In this document: in pieces, positions 6,723 through 13,543 of the stretch
Layout: every line of letters starts with the position of its first letter
How positions within the stretch are numbered: position 1 is the first letter of the stretch
From: Chloroflexota bacterium
GTDB taxonomy: Bacteria; Chloroflexota; Dehalococcoidia; JACQGW01
NCBI GenBank assembly: GCA_016199325.1
Contig: JACQGW010000279.1
Coordinates: forward strand, 1-15,451
Length of the DNA stretch: 15,451 nt
Direction of reading: 5' to 3'
The notes under the pieces: generated by a model
What the model saw: only the letters and a program-made list of their open reading frames with translations
What the model was told of the DNA's origin: nothing
Databases searched by the model: none
Program-made: the position numbers and the translations under genes

Positions 6723-8557
6723 CCGACAACCTCTTTCTCATCGGCTTCTCGACGACCGGCAAGAGCACGGTCGGGCGCCTTGCCGCCGAATCCCTCGGGT
6801 ATGCGTTCCTGGACACCGACGACCTCGTCGAGCGGATGGTCGGGCGGTCGGTGCCGGACATCTTCGCCCGAGACGGGGAGCCCGCGTTCCGCGAGCTCGA
6901 GCGCCGGGCGCTGGCTCAGGCATCGGAGCGGGGCCGCGCCGTGGTCGCGACCGGCGGCGGCATCATTCTCGACGAGCAGAATCGACGCTTGATGGCCGAG
7001 CGCGGGATCGTCGTCCTGCTGGAGGCTCGGCCGGCGACGATCTTCGCCCGGCTGCGGGCCGCCCTCACTGCCGACGGACCGGGCGCCGTTCGTCCGCTGC
7101 TCCAGTCGCCGGACCCGCTGGCCCGGATCGAGTCGCTGAAGGCCGCACGGCAGCCGCTCTACTGCCTTGCCGCCGACTGGACCGTACACACCGATGGCCT
7201 GGCCCTCGAGCAGGTTGCCGCCGAGGTGACGCGCGGCTTTCGGCGAGTCTGCGCCGCGCGTGGAATCCCGCACCCTGGCCCGAAACAACCCGGCAGGAGA
7301 ACTGCTGACTGCCGCCGTGAACGGCGGGCCGCTGACCAGGAAACAAGGCCCGCCGTTCACGGCGGCAGCGTTGCCGGTCCATCTCGCTCGCCGGCCGAGG
7401 GCGCCGGAGAGCGGCAGGCAGCCGGTATGAATGGAGGATCGATGACCACCGAGACCTGGCCCAGCGTCGTCGCGACTGTCGAGACCTCGTCGGCGAGCTA
7501 TCCGGTCGTCGTCGGTGAGGGCGTGCTCGCCGACCTGGGCGATCTGATGGCCCGCGTGGGGCTGCGCGGCCGCGCGTTCGTCGTCGCCGACCGCAACGCG
7601 TTCCAGGCGCACGGCGTCGCGTTGCTCGCCGGGCTGACCGCCGGTGAGTTCAAGTCCGCCCACTTCCTGGCCGAGCCGGGCGAAGATCTGAAGTCGCTGG
7701 CGACCGCCGAGCGCGTCTATGATTGGCTCGTCGGCGAGCGCGCCGAGCGGCTGGATCCGGTGGTTGCCTTCGGGGGCGGAGTCGTCGGCGACCTGGCCGG
7801 CTTTGTCGCCGCGACCTACCTGCGCGGCGTGCCCGTCGTGCAGGTGCCCACGACGCTGCTCGCGATGGTCGACGCCAGCACCGGCGGCAAGACGGGCGTC
7901 AACCACTCGCGCGGCAAGAACCTCATCGGCGCCTTCCACCAGCCGCGGCTGGTCCTGGGAGACGTCGGCACCCTCACGTCGTTGCCGGCCCGCGAGCTGA
8001 CGTCGGGCTGGGCCGAGGTGATCAAGGCCGCGGCCATCGAGGATCCGCTGCTCTTCGCCGATCTCGAGGCGGGCGTCGAGGTCTTCCGCCGGCTCGGCGC
8101 GGGAACGGCCGGGGTCATCGGGCGGAGCGTGGCGATCAAGGCGCGGATCGTGAGCGAAGACGAGCGCGAGACCGGCCGGCGAATCCTGCTGAACTACGGG
8201 CATACCATCGCCCACGGCATCGAGGCGGCGACGGGCTACGGACGCTATCTGCACGGCGAAGCAGTCGCGATCGGCATCGTCGGCGCGACCGGCATCGCCC
8301 GCCGCATCGGCATCCTCGCCGAATCCGACGTGGAGCGCCAGCGCGATCTGCTCCAGCGTTTCGGCCTGCCCGACCGCGCGCCGGGCATCTCCCCCGCCGC
8401 GATCGCCGCGGCCATGAAGCTCGACAAGAAGGTGCGCCAGGCGGTGATCCGCTGGGTTCTCCTCGAAGGAATCGGCCGCCCGGTCGTCCGGAGCGATGTG
8501 CCAGAGGAGGTCGTGGCGGACGCGGTTGCCGAGACCGTGGAAGAAGTAGTCCGTTGA
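6719..8557 (+). CDS. aroKB: Shikimate kinase / 3-dehydroquinate synthase in one continuous frame
   Basis: 612 codons with no stop between two complete enzymes. Residues 1-178 are shikimate kinase: P-loop GFSTTGKS at 9-16, shikimate-binding Asp34 in DTDD, Arg58, GGG at 79-81, and lid Arg125 in VRPLL, matching family spacing closely. Residues 242-612 are a full-length dehydroquinate synthase, which makes 3-dehydroquinate from DAHP using NAD+ and a divalent metal: FGGGVVGDLAGF, VPTTLLAMVDASTGGKTGVN, SGWAEVIK (metal-ligand Glu), NYGHTIAHGIE and YLHGEAVAIG (metal-ligand His), then MKLDKK. The ~63-residue linker is low complexity, Arg/Gly/Pro-rich, and contains a 22-bp perfect inverted repeat. A ribosome site and ATG at 7442 sit exactly where the second enzyme begins, so a separate AroB may also be made. 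GTG start overlaps the aroE stop. It could be a true fusion, or two genes whose separating stop was lost when the repeat entered. Confidence 0.93.
   Translation: MTDNLFLIGFSTTGKSTVGRLAAESLGYAFLDTDDLVERMVGRSVPDIFARDGEPAFRELERRALAQASERGRAVVATGGGIILDEQNRRLMAERGIVVLLEARPATIFARLRAALTADGPGAVRPLLQSPDPLARIESLKAARQPLYCLAADWTVHTDGLALEQVAAEVTRGFRRVCAARGIPHPGPKQPGRRTADCRRERRAADQETRPAVHGGSVAGPSRSPAEGAGERQAAGMNGGSMTTETWPSVVATVETSSASYPVVVGEGVLADLGDLMARVGLRGRAFVVADRNAFQAHGVALLAGLTAGEFKSAHFLAEPGEDLKSLATAERVYDWLVGERAERLDPVVAFGGGVVGDLAGFVAATYLRGVPVVQVPTTLLAMVDASTGGKTGVNHSRGKNLIGAFHQPRLVLGDVGTLTSLPARELTSGWAEVIKAAAIEDPLLFADLEAGVEVFRRLGAGTAGVIGRSVAIKARIVSEDERETGRRILLNYGHTIAHGIEAATGYGRYLHGEAVAIGIVGATGIARRIGILAESDVERQRDLLQRFGLPDRAPGISPAAIAAAMKLDKKVRQAVIRWVLLEGIGRPVVRSDVPEEVVADAVAETVEEVVR
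7290..7377 (+). repeat. Palindromic element in the AroK-AroB linker
   Basis: Perfect 22-bp inverted repeat: left arm 7309-7330, right arm 7347-7368, core CCGTGAACGGCGGGCC, with a 16-nt loop. A weaker outer pair, CCGGCA (7290-7295) and TGCCGG (7372-7377), extends the fold. It codes for linker residues about 191-220, and neither arm introduces a stop in the coding frame. The sequence is unrelated to the heptamer element. There is no T-run, so it is not a typical terminator. Confidence 0.9.
7433..7444 (+). promoter_or_regulatory. Internal ribosome site and start codon for a separate AroB
   Basis: GGAGGA (7433-7438) is followed after 3 nt by ATG at 7442, in the same frame as the upstream kinase. 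Residue 242 of the long frame is then the first residue of a normal-length (371 aa) dehydroquinate synthase. Another in-frame ATG is at 7427 but has no ribosome site. The spacing is slightly short but usable. This suggests aroB was once an independent cistron and may still be translated from here. Confidence 0.6.
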
Positions 8558-8590
8558 GACAAGTAGCGGACTCACACAGGGAGGTGGCAA

Positions 8591-8875
8591 ATGAAGACGA
8601 GGAAAGTTGATGTGCCGGAGGACCTTCTTGCGCTCCTTCGGCGGTCCCGCCTTGGCACGCGTCCCGAAGCGAACCAGGTCAAAGTCGCTCTGGCCATACA
8701 CCTGTTTCTGGAAGGTCTCATTTCCACCGGTCGGGCGGCTGAGCTATCCGGTGAGCCTCGTGCGAGCTTTGAGATGCTCATGGCGGAGATGGGCATCCCA
8801 CCGGTTCGCTACGACGAGGAGGAATATGAGCGTGAATGGCGGGCCATTGAGGAAGCGCAACGACCGCAGCCATGA
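8591..8875 (+). CDS. UPF0175 family antitoxin
   Basis: 94 residues. The central part, KVALAIHLFLEGLISTGRAA followed by ELSGEPRASFEMLMAEMGIP, matches the UPF0175 pattern: a hydrophobic helix, then a helix-turn-helix-like segment and the 'GIP-x-x-Y-acidic' tail (VRYDEEEYEREW). The acidic C-terminus is the usual toxin-binding part of such antitoxins. GGGAGG at 8579-8584 gives ideal 6-nt spacing to ATG 8591. It lies 33 nt after the aroKB stop with no obvious terminator between, so it may be read through from the shikimate operon. Its ATGA overlap with the downstream PIN gene marks a toxin-antitoxin pair. Its own promoter is not recognisable. Likely autoregulatory by family analogy only. Confidence 0.85.
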   Translation: MKTRKVDVPEDLLALLRRSRLGTRPEANQVKVALAIHLFLEGLISTGRAAELSGEPRASFEMLMAEMGIPPVRYDEEEYEREWRAIEEAQRPQP

Positions 8876-9483
8876 GAGCAGTGCTCGACGCGGGCCCGAT
8901 CATTCATTTGTCCTGGCTCAATCACCTGGATTTTCTCGATAGACTGTTCGAAGAGGTCATTGTTCCCCCTGCAGTTCGTGACGAGGTGCTTGCGGCCCCA
9001 GCGGGAACCCTGGGTTTGGACCGTATTCAGGAAGCACTGGCACGGGGCAGGATTCAGGTTCACGAAGTGCGCGGTTCCGCGTGGCCAGAAGCAGCGACTA
9101 TGCATTCCCTTGGGCGGGGGGAAACGGAGGCCATTCAGCTCACGGAAGAGAGTCGAGCTGGCTTGTTGGTTACCGACGACGCCGATGCGAGAAAGCTTGC
9201 TCTTCGACGTGGCATCAGGGTCACCGGTACGCTCGGTATCCTCAAGGCTGCGCGGGAGAGCGGCCTGGTGAGCTCGGTCCTCCCGCTACTCCTAGTGGGT
9301 CATCTGCCAAGTTCTTTGGCATTGCTCCCCACGGCGCTGGCTGGGCAACGCCGCCGCCCAATGGCAGATCTAATGGCAAATGACCCACTAGAGCTCCGAC
9401 GGCTGGGTCTGTGGATTGGTGAGGCGCTCATCCACGACGTGAAAAGGGAGGAAGGTGCTATCGGCGGCAGTTCGTCTGGTTGA
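8872..9483 (+). CDS. DUF3368-type PIN-domain toxin (putative RNase) with an in-frame palindromic insert
   Basis: 203 residues against about 160-170 for the family. PIN motifs: VLDAGPIIHLS with Asp6, VRDEVLA with Glu38, LGRGETEAIQL with Glu84, and VTDDADARKLA with Asp102/103/105, the expected metal-binding acidic set, so the nuclease centre looks intact. TGTLGILKAARESGLVSSVL is the DUF3368 hallmark. The family C-terminus normally runs straight from 'VLPLL' to 'ELRRLGLWIGEALIHDV'. Here 33 extra residues (141-173, bases 9292-9390) intervene and coincide exactly with a palindrome. The insert is rich in Leu, Ala and Arg and may disturb C-terminal packing, so activity is uncertain. ATG start overlaps the antitoxin stop. 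Presumed to cut RNA when free of the antitoxin. Confidence 0.87.
   Translation: MRAVLDAGPIIHLSWLNHLDFLDRLFEEVIVPPAVRDEVLAAPAGTLGLDRIQEALARGRIQVHEVRGSAWPEAATMHSLGRGETEAIQLTEESRAGLLVTDDADARKLALRRGIRVTGTLGILKAARESGLVSSVLPLLLVGHLPSSLALLPTALAGQRRRPMADLMANDPLELRRLGLWIGEALIHDVKREEGAIGGSSSG
9292..9391 (+). repeat. Palindromic element inserted in frame in the PIN toxin
   Basis: Terminal inverted repeats CTAGTGGGTCATCTGCCA (9292-9309) and TGGCAAATGACCCACTAG (9374-9391) match at 17 of 18 positions. A second, nested pair ATCTGCCA (9302-9309) and TGGCAGAT (9362-9369) is exact. Removing 9292-9390 (99 bp, 33 codons) restores the expected family sequence Leu-Leu-Glu-Leu-Arg-Arg. The left arm contains TAG in another frame, so only some insertion phases keep the gene open. 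It looks like a small MITE- or REP-like element; no transposase is nearby. Confidence 0.87.
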
Positions 9484-9552
9484 AGCGGTCCGGCGACCCC
9501 CCCGCGTCGATGGCGGCGGACTCGAACCCGGCAAAGGGAGCGGCAGATCGCG

Positions 9553-10863
9553 ATGACCTCCGGATACGGCTACCAGCGCTGGCTAGCGAGGCGCCTCTTC
9601 TACGGCTGGGCTATCGTCGCGGCCACGTTTGTCACCGGGTCCTTCGCCGCCGGCGTCCGAACGTCGTTTTCGGTGTTCTACCTGGTCATGGTCAACGAGT
9701 TCGGCTGGAGTCGGGCGGCCACGGCCGGCGCTTTCTCGCTGGGGGTCATCGTCTCGGCCATCTCCGGGCTCGGCACCGGCTTTCTCATCGACCGGCTGGG
9801 CATCCGCCGGGTCATGCCGGTCACCATCGCCATTATCGGGGCCAGCCTCCTCCTGGCCGGCAGCATGAGCGAGCTCTGGCACCTGTACGCGGTCTACGGG
9901 CTGATGGCGATCGGGCAATCGGGTCTGGGCTATGGACCGTACGTTCGCTTGCTGTCGAACTGGTTCCGGCGGCTGCGTGGCGCGGCCATCGGCATCGGCT
10001 TCGCCGGCAACGGCATCGGCACGATGATCGCCGTCCCGCTCGCCCAGCTCGCCGTCGAGCAGGTGGGATGGCGAAGCGCCTATCTGGTGGCCGGCGTCGC
10101 CTTTTCCGCCGTCCTGCTCTCGCTCCAGGCCGGCGTGATTCGGAACCGTCCCCAGGACATGGGGCTTGCGCCCGACGGCGATCCCCCCTCGCCGGAAACC
10201 CCCGCCGCGCCGACGGGAGCCCGTTCGGCAGCCCGCGACGCGCACGGCTGGGGTTTGCGCGTCTGGGCCCGATCCCCGGCGCTGCCGTTCGTGCTGCTCT
10301 CGGACTGCGCGATGGGGGCGAGCATCCTGGTGAACGTCCACCAATTGGCCTTTCTCGTGGACCGCGGCCTGGATGCACTGGTTGCCGCGGCCATCGTCGG
10401 CGTGGCGGGGCTCCTCGTCGCGGTGGGGCAAGTCGTCGGCGGCTATCTCTCCGATCGGCTGAGTCGGATCCGGGTGCTCGTCGCCGCGGCCATCGTCAAC
10501 TTTCTGGGCCTGGCGGTGCTCGTGACCGTGGGCGGGCCGGCGGAGATCTGGAAGGTCTGGATATCGACCGTCCTCTACGGGCTTGGCTGGGGCGTCTGGA
10601 TCTCGGCCGCCAGCGCGTTCGAGGCCGAAACTTTCCAGGGACCGGACCTGACGGTGATCCTCTCGATCTCGCAGTTGAGCTTCGCGGTCGGCGCCGCCGG
10701 GGCTACCTGGCTGGCCGGCTACGTTCGGGACGTGACCGGCACTTACGGCGTCGTCCTGCTCCTCCCCGGCGTCACCGTGCTGCTCGCGGCGCTGTTCTAC
10801 CTGATCGCCGTCGCGCACCTGCGCCGCTACCCGCTCCTGGCTCCAACGCGAGGGTCCGCCTGA
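9553..10863 (+). CDS. MFS transporter, monocarboxylate/oxalate-formate-antiporter-like
   Basis: 436 residues with twelve predicted membrane helices in two halves, separated by a cytoplasmic loop near residues 195-230 (PDGDPPSPETPAAPTGARSA). Signatures: LFYGWAIVAATF at the start, GWSRAATAGAFS, the MFS loop GFLIDRLGIRRVMP between helices 2 and 3, and NWFRRLRGAAIGIGFAGNG in helix 4-5. These resemble the OFA/MCP-type families that carry small organic anions, but the substrate cannot be inferred. It is a clear paralogue of the minus-strand transporter at 11027-12316. A GGGAG site lies 12 nt before ATG 9553, rather far. The 69 nt between the PIN gene and this start hold no recognisable promoter. 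It converges on the minus-strand operon. Confidence 0.92.
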   Translation: MTSGYGYQRWLARRLFYGWAIVAATFVTGSFAAGVRTSFSVFYLVMVNEFGWSRAATAGAFSLGVIVSAISGLGTGFLIDRLGIRRVMPVTIAIIGASLLLAGSMSELWHLYAVYGLMAIGQSGLGYGPYVRLLSNWFRRLRGAAIGIGFAGNGIGTMIAVPLAQLAVEQVGWRSAYLVAGVAFSAVLLSLQAGVIRNRPQDMGLAPDGDPPSPETPAAPTGARSAARDAHGWGLRVWARSPALPFVLLSDCAMGASILVNVHQLAFLVDRGLDALVAAAIVGVAGLLVAVGQVVGGYLSDRLSRIRVLVAAAIVNFLGLAVLVTVGGPAEIWKVWISTVLYGLGWGVWISAASAFEAETFQGPDLTVILSISQLSFAVGAAGATWLAGYVRDVTGTYGVVLLLPGVTVLLAALFYLIAVAHLRRYPLLAPTRGSA

Positions 10864-10894
10864 CGCGCCCGACCGGTCGGATAGTGAGAGCGGT

Positions 10895-11018
10895 GCCGAG
10901 AGACAACGAACCGCCAAGACGCCAGGATCGCCAAGATGGGGGTTTCTGGTTTGTGACTGGAAACCCCCAAACCTTTCGCCTTGGCGACCTTGGCGTCTTG
11001 GCGGTTCGGCCTCTCTGG
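10895..11018. repeat. Long imperfect palindrome between two convergent transporter genes
   Basis: The outer arms are CCGCCAAGACGCCAGGATCG.. (10911-10935) and ..CCTTGGCGTCTTGGCGG (10978-11003), each built on a repeated CGCCAAG unit; GAGAG/CTCTC extends the pairing outward with mismatches. A separate perfect inner stem, GGGGGTTTC (10938-10946) and GAAACCCCC (10960-10968), closes a 13-nt loop. The whole element fills nearly all of the 163-nt space between the stop codons at 10861-10863 and 11027-11029. It could end transcription from both sides, but there is no clean T-run. CGCCAAG-type dispersed repeats occur in several bacterial genomes; copy number here is unknown. Confidence 0.88.
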
Positions 11019-11026
11019 AAGCTGCT

Positions 11027-12316
11027 CTAGCTGGATGCCTGGGTTGCCAGGTTGTGGACCGCGGGCCGCTCCCAGACGGCGAGTGCGAGCGAGTAGGCGA
11101 GCGCGGAGAGGAAGATCAGCCCGCCGGGGAGCGCGAAGACGATCCCGTAGCTGCCCACCTGATCATGCACGGCGCCTGCGAGCCAGGTGCCAACGGCACC
11201 GCCGACCGAGTGGGCGAAGACGACGAAGCCGACGAGGAACCCGAGTCGCTTGCCGTGCAGGATGTCCGTCAGGATCGTCCCGCAGACCGTGCCGAAGCCG
11301 CGGATGCTCAGGCCGTAGAGGATGACGTAGAGGATCAGCAGCCAGCCGTCGGCCGGGCCGCGCAGAGCCAGCAGCGCGGCCGTGCTGGCCGAAAAGAGCC
11401 CGGCGGCGACGAACAGGGGCCGCCGCCTGCCCAGGCGATCGGAGAGCACCCCGGCCGAGAGCTGGCCCGTCGCCGCCAGCAGGCCGGCAGCGCCGACTGC
11501 CGACGCCGCGACGATCGGCGTGAAGCCACGATCGATGAGGTAGGCTACCTGGTGAACGTCCACCATCACGGCAGTCCCGGAGAAGACTTCGGCTATCAGC
11601 AGCAGCCAGAAAGCGTGCTGCTGCGAGCGAGACAGCTCGCCGGCCGGGCCGGCGGCTGAGGCAGCGGCGCTCGCCGGGCCGGACGCCGGGTGTGGGGCAG
11701 GGTCGCCGTCCGGGTGCAGTCCCAGATCCTCGGGGCGCTCGCGGACCAGCGCGACGATCACGGGCACAAGCACCACGATGACGCCCGCGATGAGGAGGTA
11801 GGCCGTTCGCCAGCCGATCCTTTCGACGGCGAGCTGGGCGACCGGCACGACGATCAGGTTGCCGATGCCGGCGCCCGCCATGGCGATGCCGAAGGCGGTG
11901 CCTCGCAGCCGGCGAAACCAGCTCGAGATCAGCCGAGCTGTCGTACCGAAGCCGAGGCCGGCAGTGCCAAAGGCGACCAGCACGCCGTAGGTGGCATAGA
12001 ACTGCCAGAGCTGGCCGATCTGGCTCGTCAGGGCGAATCCGAGGGCGACGACGAGCGCGCCCAGCGGCATCACCCGCCGCGGGCCAACGCGGTCGATCGC
12101 CAGGCCGACGACAACCCCGCTCATCGAGGCAACCAGGGCGCTGATCGAGAAGGCCGCCGCGGTGCCGGCGTGGCTCCAGCCGAGATCATTGATCAGCGCG
12201 ACGTAGAAGACCCCGAAGGCGGCGTTTGCGCCCCGCAAAAAGACGAACGTCCAGAAGATGACGCCGACGACGGCCCACCCGTAGTATAGCCGACGACTGG
12301 GAAGCAATCCGCTCAT
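11027..12316 (-). CDS. MFS transporter, paralogue of the plus-strand transporter
   Basis: 429 residues from ATG 12316, with twelve predicted helices. It matches the transporter at 9553-10863 motif for motif: LYYGWAVVGVIFW, GWSHAGTAAAFS, GLAIDRVGPRRVMP, SWFRRLRGTAFGIAMAGAG, VPVAQLAVERIGWRTAYL, and the central-loop signature RPEDLGLHPDGDPAP. The open frame continues about 78 codons upstream, but that stretch overlaps the preceding gene and is Arg/Ser-rich without membrane character. The start is therefore placed at 12316, just after the previous stop. The central loop (PASGPASAAASAAGPAGE) is low complexity. Substrate unknown; presumably a small organic anion. It is the last gene of the minus-strand operon and ends beside the palindromic element. 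Confidence 0.92.
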   Translation of the reverse strand: MSGLLPSRRLYYGWAVVGVIFWTFVFLRGANAAFGVFYVALINDLGWSHAGTAAAFSISALVASMSGVVVGLAIDRVGPRRVMPLGALVVALGFALTSQIGQLWQFYATYGVLVAFGTAGLGFGTTARLISSWFRRLRGTAFGIAMAGAGIGNLIVVPVAQLAVERIGWRTAYLLIAGVIVVLVPVIVALVRERPEDLGLHPDGDPAPHPASGPASAAASAAGPAGELSRSQQHAFWLLLIAEVFSGTAVMVDVHQVAYLIDRGFTPIVAASAVGAAGLLAATGQLSAGVLSDRLGRRRPLFVAAGLFSASTAALLALRGPADGWLLILYVILYGLSIRGFGTVCGTILTDILHGKRLGFLVGFVVFAHSVGGAVGTWLAGAVHDQVGSYGIVFALPGGLIFLSALAYSLALAVWERPAVHNLATQASS

Positions 12317-12321
12317 TCCTT

Positions 12322-12325
12322 TCCT
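12322..12325 (-). promoter_or_regulatory. Shine-Dalgarno overlapping the upstream stop, deciding the second transporter start
   Basis: On the minus strand, TAGGAAAGGAATG contains the stop of the upstream gene (TAG), an AGGA ribosome site sharing two of its bases, and ATG 12316 after 5 nt. This argues for translational coupling and against the longer frame. Confidence 0.65.
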
Positions 12326-13532
12326 ACATGGCGACCGCGACTCGGGCTTGCCGTCGCCACTCCTTCTCCCGAATCGCCACCAGCGTGCAGACGATGGCCA
12401 GAACAGACGCCGCTGCAAAGCTGAGAAACGCCGCCTCCGACCCGAAGCGGTCCCAGACGATGCCGCCGAGGAGCGGTCCGCCGAGCATGCCGATGTCCTC
12501 GGCCGTCCCAAAGATGCCAAGCATGAGGCCCATCCGGCCGGCGGGCGCAATGTCCGAGATGAGCGCCGTCCGGGCCGGGTTGAAGGCGGCCTGACCTGTG
12601 GCGGTCGCCAGGGTGAGCACTGCCAGCGTCAGGAAGCTCTGGGCGAAGCCTGTGGCGCCAATGGCGATCACGGAAAGGCCGAGACCCGCCAGCAGCACCG
12701 GCGTTCGGCCAAAGCGATCGGCCAGACCGCCGCTGGGCAGGTTGAAGGCGGCGAGCGCGAAGCCCTGGATGGTGAACAGGAGCCCGACTTCGGTGGCGCT
12801 CAGGCCGAGGTGCTGGGCGCCCTGGAGCGGCATGAAGACCCGAAAGCCGGTCTGGGACCAGACGCCCAGCCCCGACACGACGGCGATGATCACGAACTGC
12901 CGCACGAAATGGGGGTTGGCCGGGGCCGGCTGAGTCGGCGCCGTCCGCTGAGCGCGGCGGCGGCGCGGACCATCGCGCAGCCCGATCACCGTCAGAACGC
13001 CGCCGAGCACGCCCAGCGCGGCGCAGAGCGTGAAGAGGACGCGATATCCAAGCCGGTCGACGACGACGCCGCCCAGGAAGCCGACGCCGCCGCGCGCGAG
13101 GCTGGTCACGGTGTAGTAGATGCCCATACCCAGGCCGCGGCGCGCCGGCGGCAGCAGATCTCCCAGCAGGCCGCGCCCAATCGGCGGATGGGCGATCTCG
13201 AACAGCCCGCGACCGAACTGGAGCGTCCAGATCCACCAGAGTTCGGCGCTCAGGAGGAACCCGGTAAAGATCGCGGCGGACAGGAAGCGGGAGAGCGCGA
13301 GCGGGCCGGCCGCGCCCAGGCGGTCGGCCGACCAGCCCCAGGCGGGCTCCACGAACGCCTTGGCGAGCGAGTTGGTCGCGTTTGCCAGGCCGACATCGGT
13401 CGCCCTGCCGCCGACCGAGGCGATGTAGAGGGGCAGCACCGGCGCGACGAGTCCGTCGATCATCGCCCAGAGCGCCGCCAGGACGATGATGGCGATCACC
13501 TTGCGGCGGGCGGTCGAATCAAGCGGCAACAC
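12324..13532 (-). CDS. MFS transporter, DHA1 (drug/solute:H+ antiporter-like) type
   Basis: 402 residues with about twelve membrane helices and a basic central loop near residues 190-205 (RDGPRRRRAQR). Features: AMIDGLVAPVLPLYIASVGG in helix 1, WSADRLGA, GRGLLGDLLPPARRGLGMG after helix 4, GGLADRFGRTPVLLAGLGL in the second half, and FNPARTALISDIAPAGRMGL. It belongs to a different MFS branch from its two neighbours and shares none of their YGWA or FRRLRG signatures. GTG start at 13532 with GAGAGG 7 nt upstream. It lies 11 nt after the oxidoreductase stop and 7 nt before the next transporter, so the three should be one transcript. Efflux or uptake cannot be told; multidrug annotation would be over-reading. 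Confidence 0.92.
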   Translation of the reverse strand: MLPLDSTARRKVIAIIVLAALWAMIDGLVAPVLPLYIASVGGRATDVGLANATNSLAKAFVEPAWGWSADRLGAAGPLALSRFLSAAIFTGFLLSAELWWIWTLQFGRGLFEIAHPPIGRGLLGDLLPPARRGLGMGIYYTVTSLARGGVGFLGGVVVDRLGYRVLFTLCAALGVLGGVLTVIGLRDGPRRRRAQRTAPTQPAPANPHFVRQFVIIAVVSGLGVWSQTGFRVFMPLQGAQHLGLSATEVGLLFTIQGFALAAFNLPSGGLADRFGRTPVLLAGLGLSVIAIGATGFAQSFLTLAVLTLATATGQAAFNPARTALISDIAPAGRMGLMLGIFGTAEDIGMLGGPLLGGIVWDRFGSEAAFLSFAAASVLAIVCTLVAIREKEWRRQARVAVAM

Positions 13533-13543
13533 GAAACCGCCTC

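Noticed and set aside
8548..8572. AGTCCG/CGGACT inverted pair around the aroKB stop, as an operator for the toxin-antitoxin pair
   Set aside because: Only 6 bp with a 13-nt gap and no supporting promoter.
6617..8701. A 694-codon open frame on the minus strand opposite aroE, aroKB and the antitoxin
   Set aside because: Its product is Arg/Gly/His-rich with no domain pattern, and the plus strand has unmistakable AroE, AroK and AroB motifs. Such mirror frames are common at this GC content.
9583..10917. A 444-codon minus-strand frame opposite the first transporter
   Set aside because: Hydrophilic, charge-rich mirror of a membrane-protein gene; the plus-strand frame has clear MFS motifs.
10938..10968. 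Standard intrinsic terminator
   Set aside because: The stem is strong, but no T-run follows on either strand, so it is listed as a repeat with possible terminator activity.
11680..11723. CCGGACG/CGTCCGG inverted pair in the transporter central loop
   Set aside because: Short and in a GC-rich, low-complexity loop; chance pairing is likely.
12317..12550. N-terminal extension of about 78 residues for the second minus-strand transporter
   Set aside because: It lies within the preceding gene in another frame and is Arg/Ser-rich. ATG 12316 has its own ribosome site and matches the paralogue's N-terminus.
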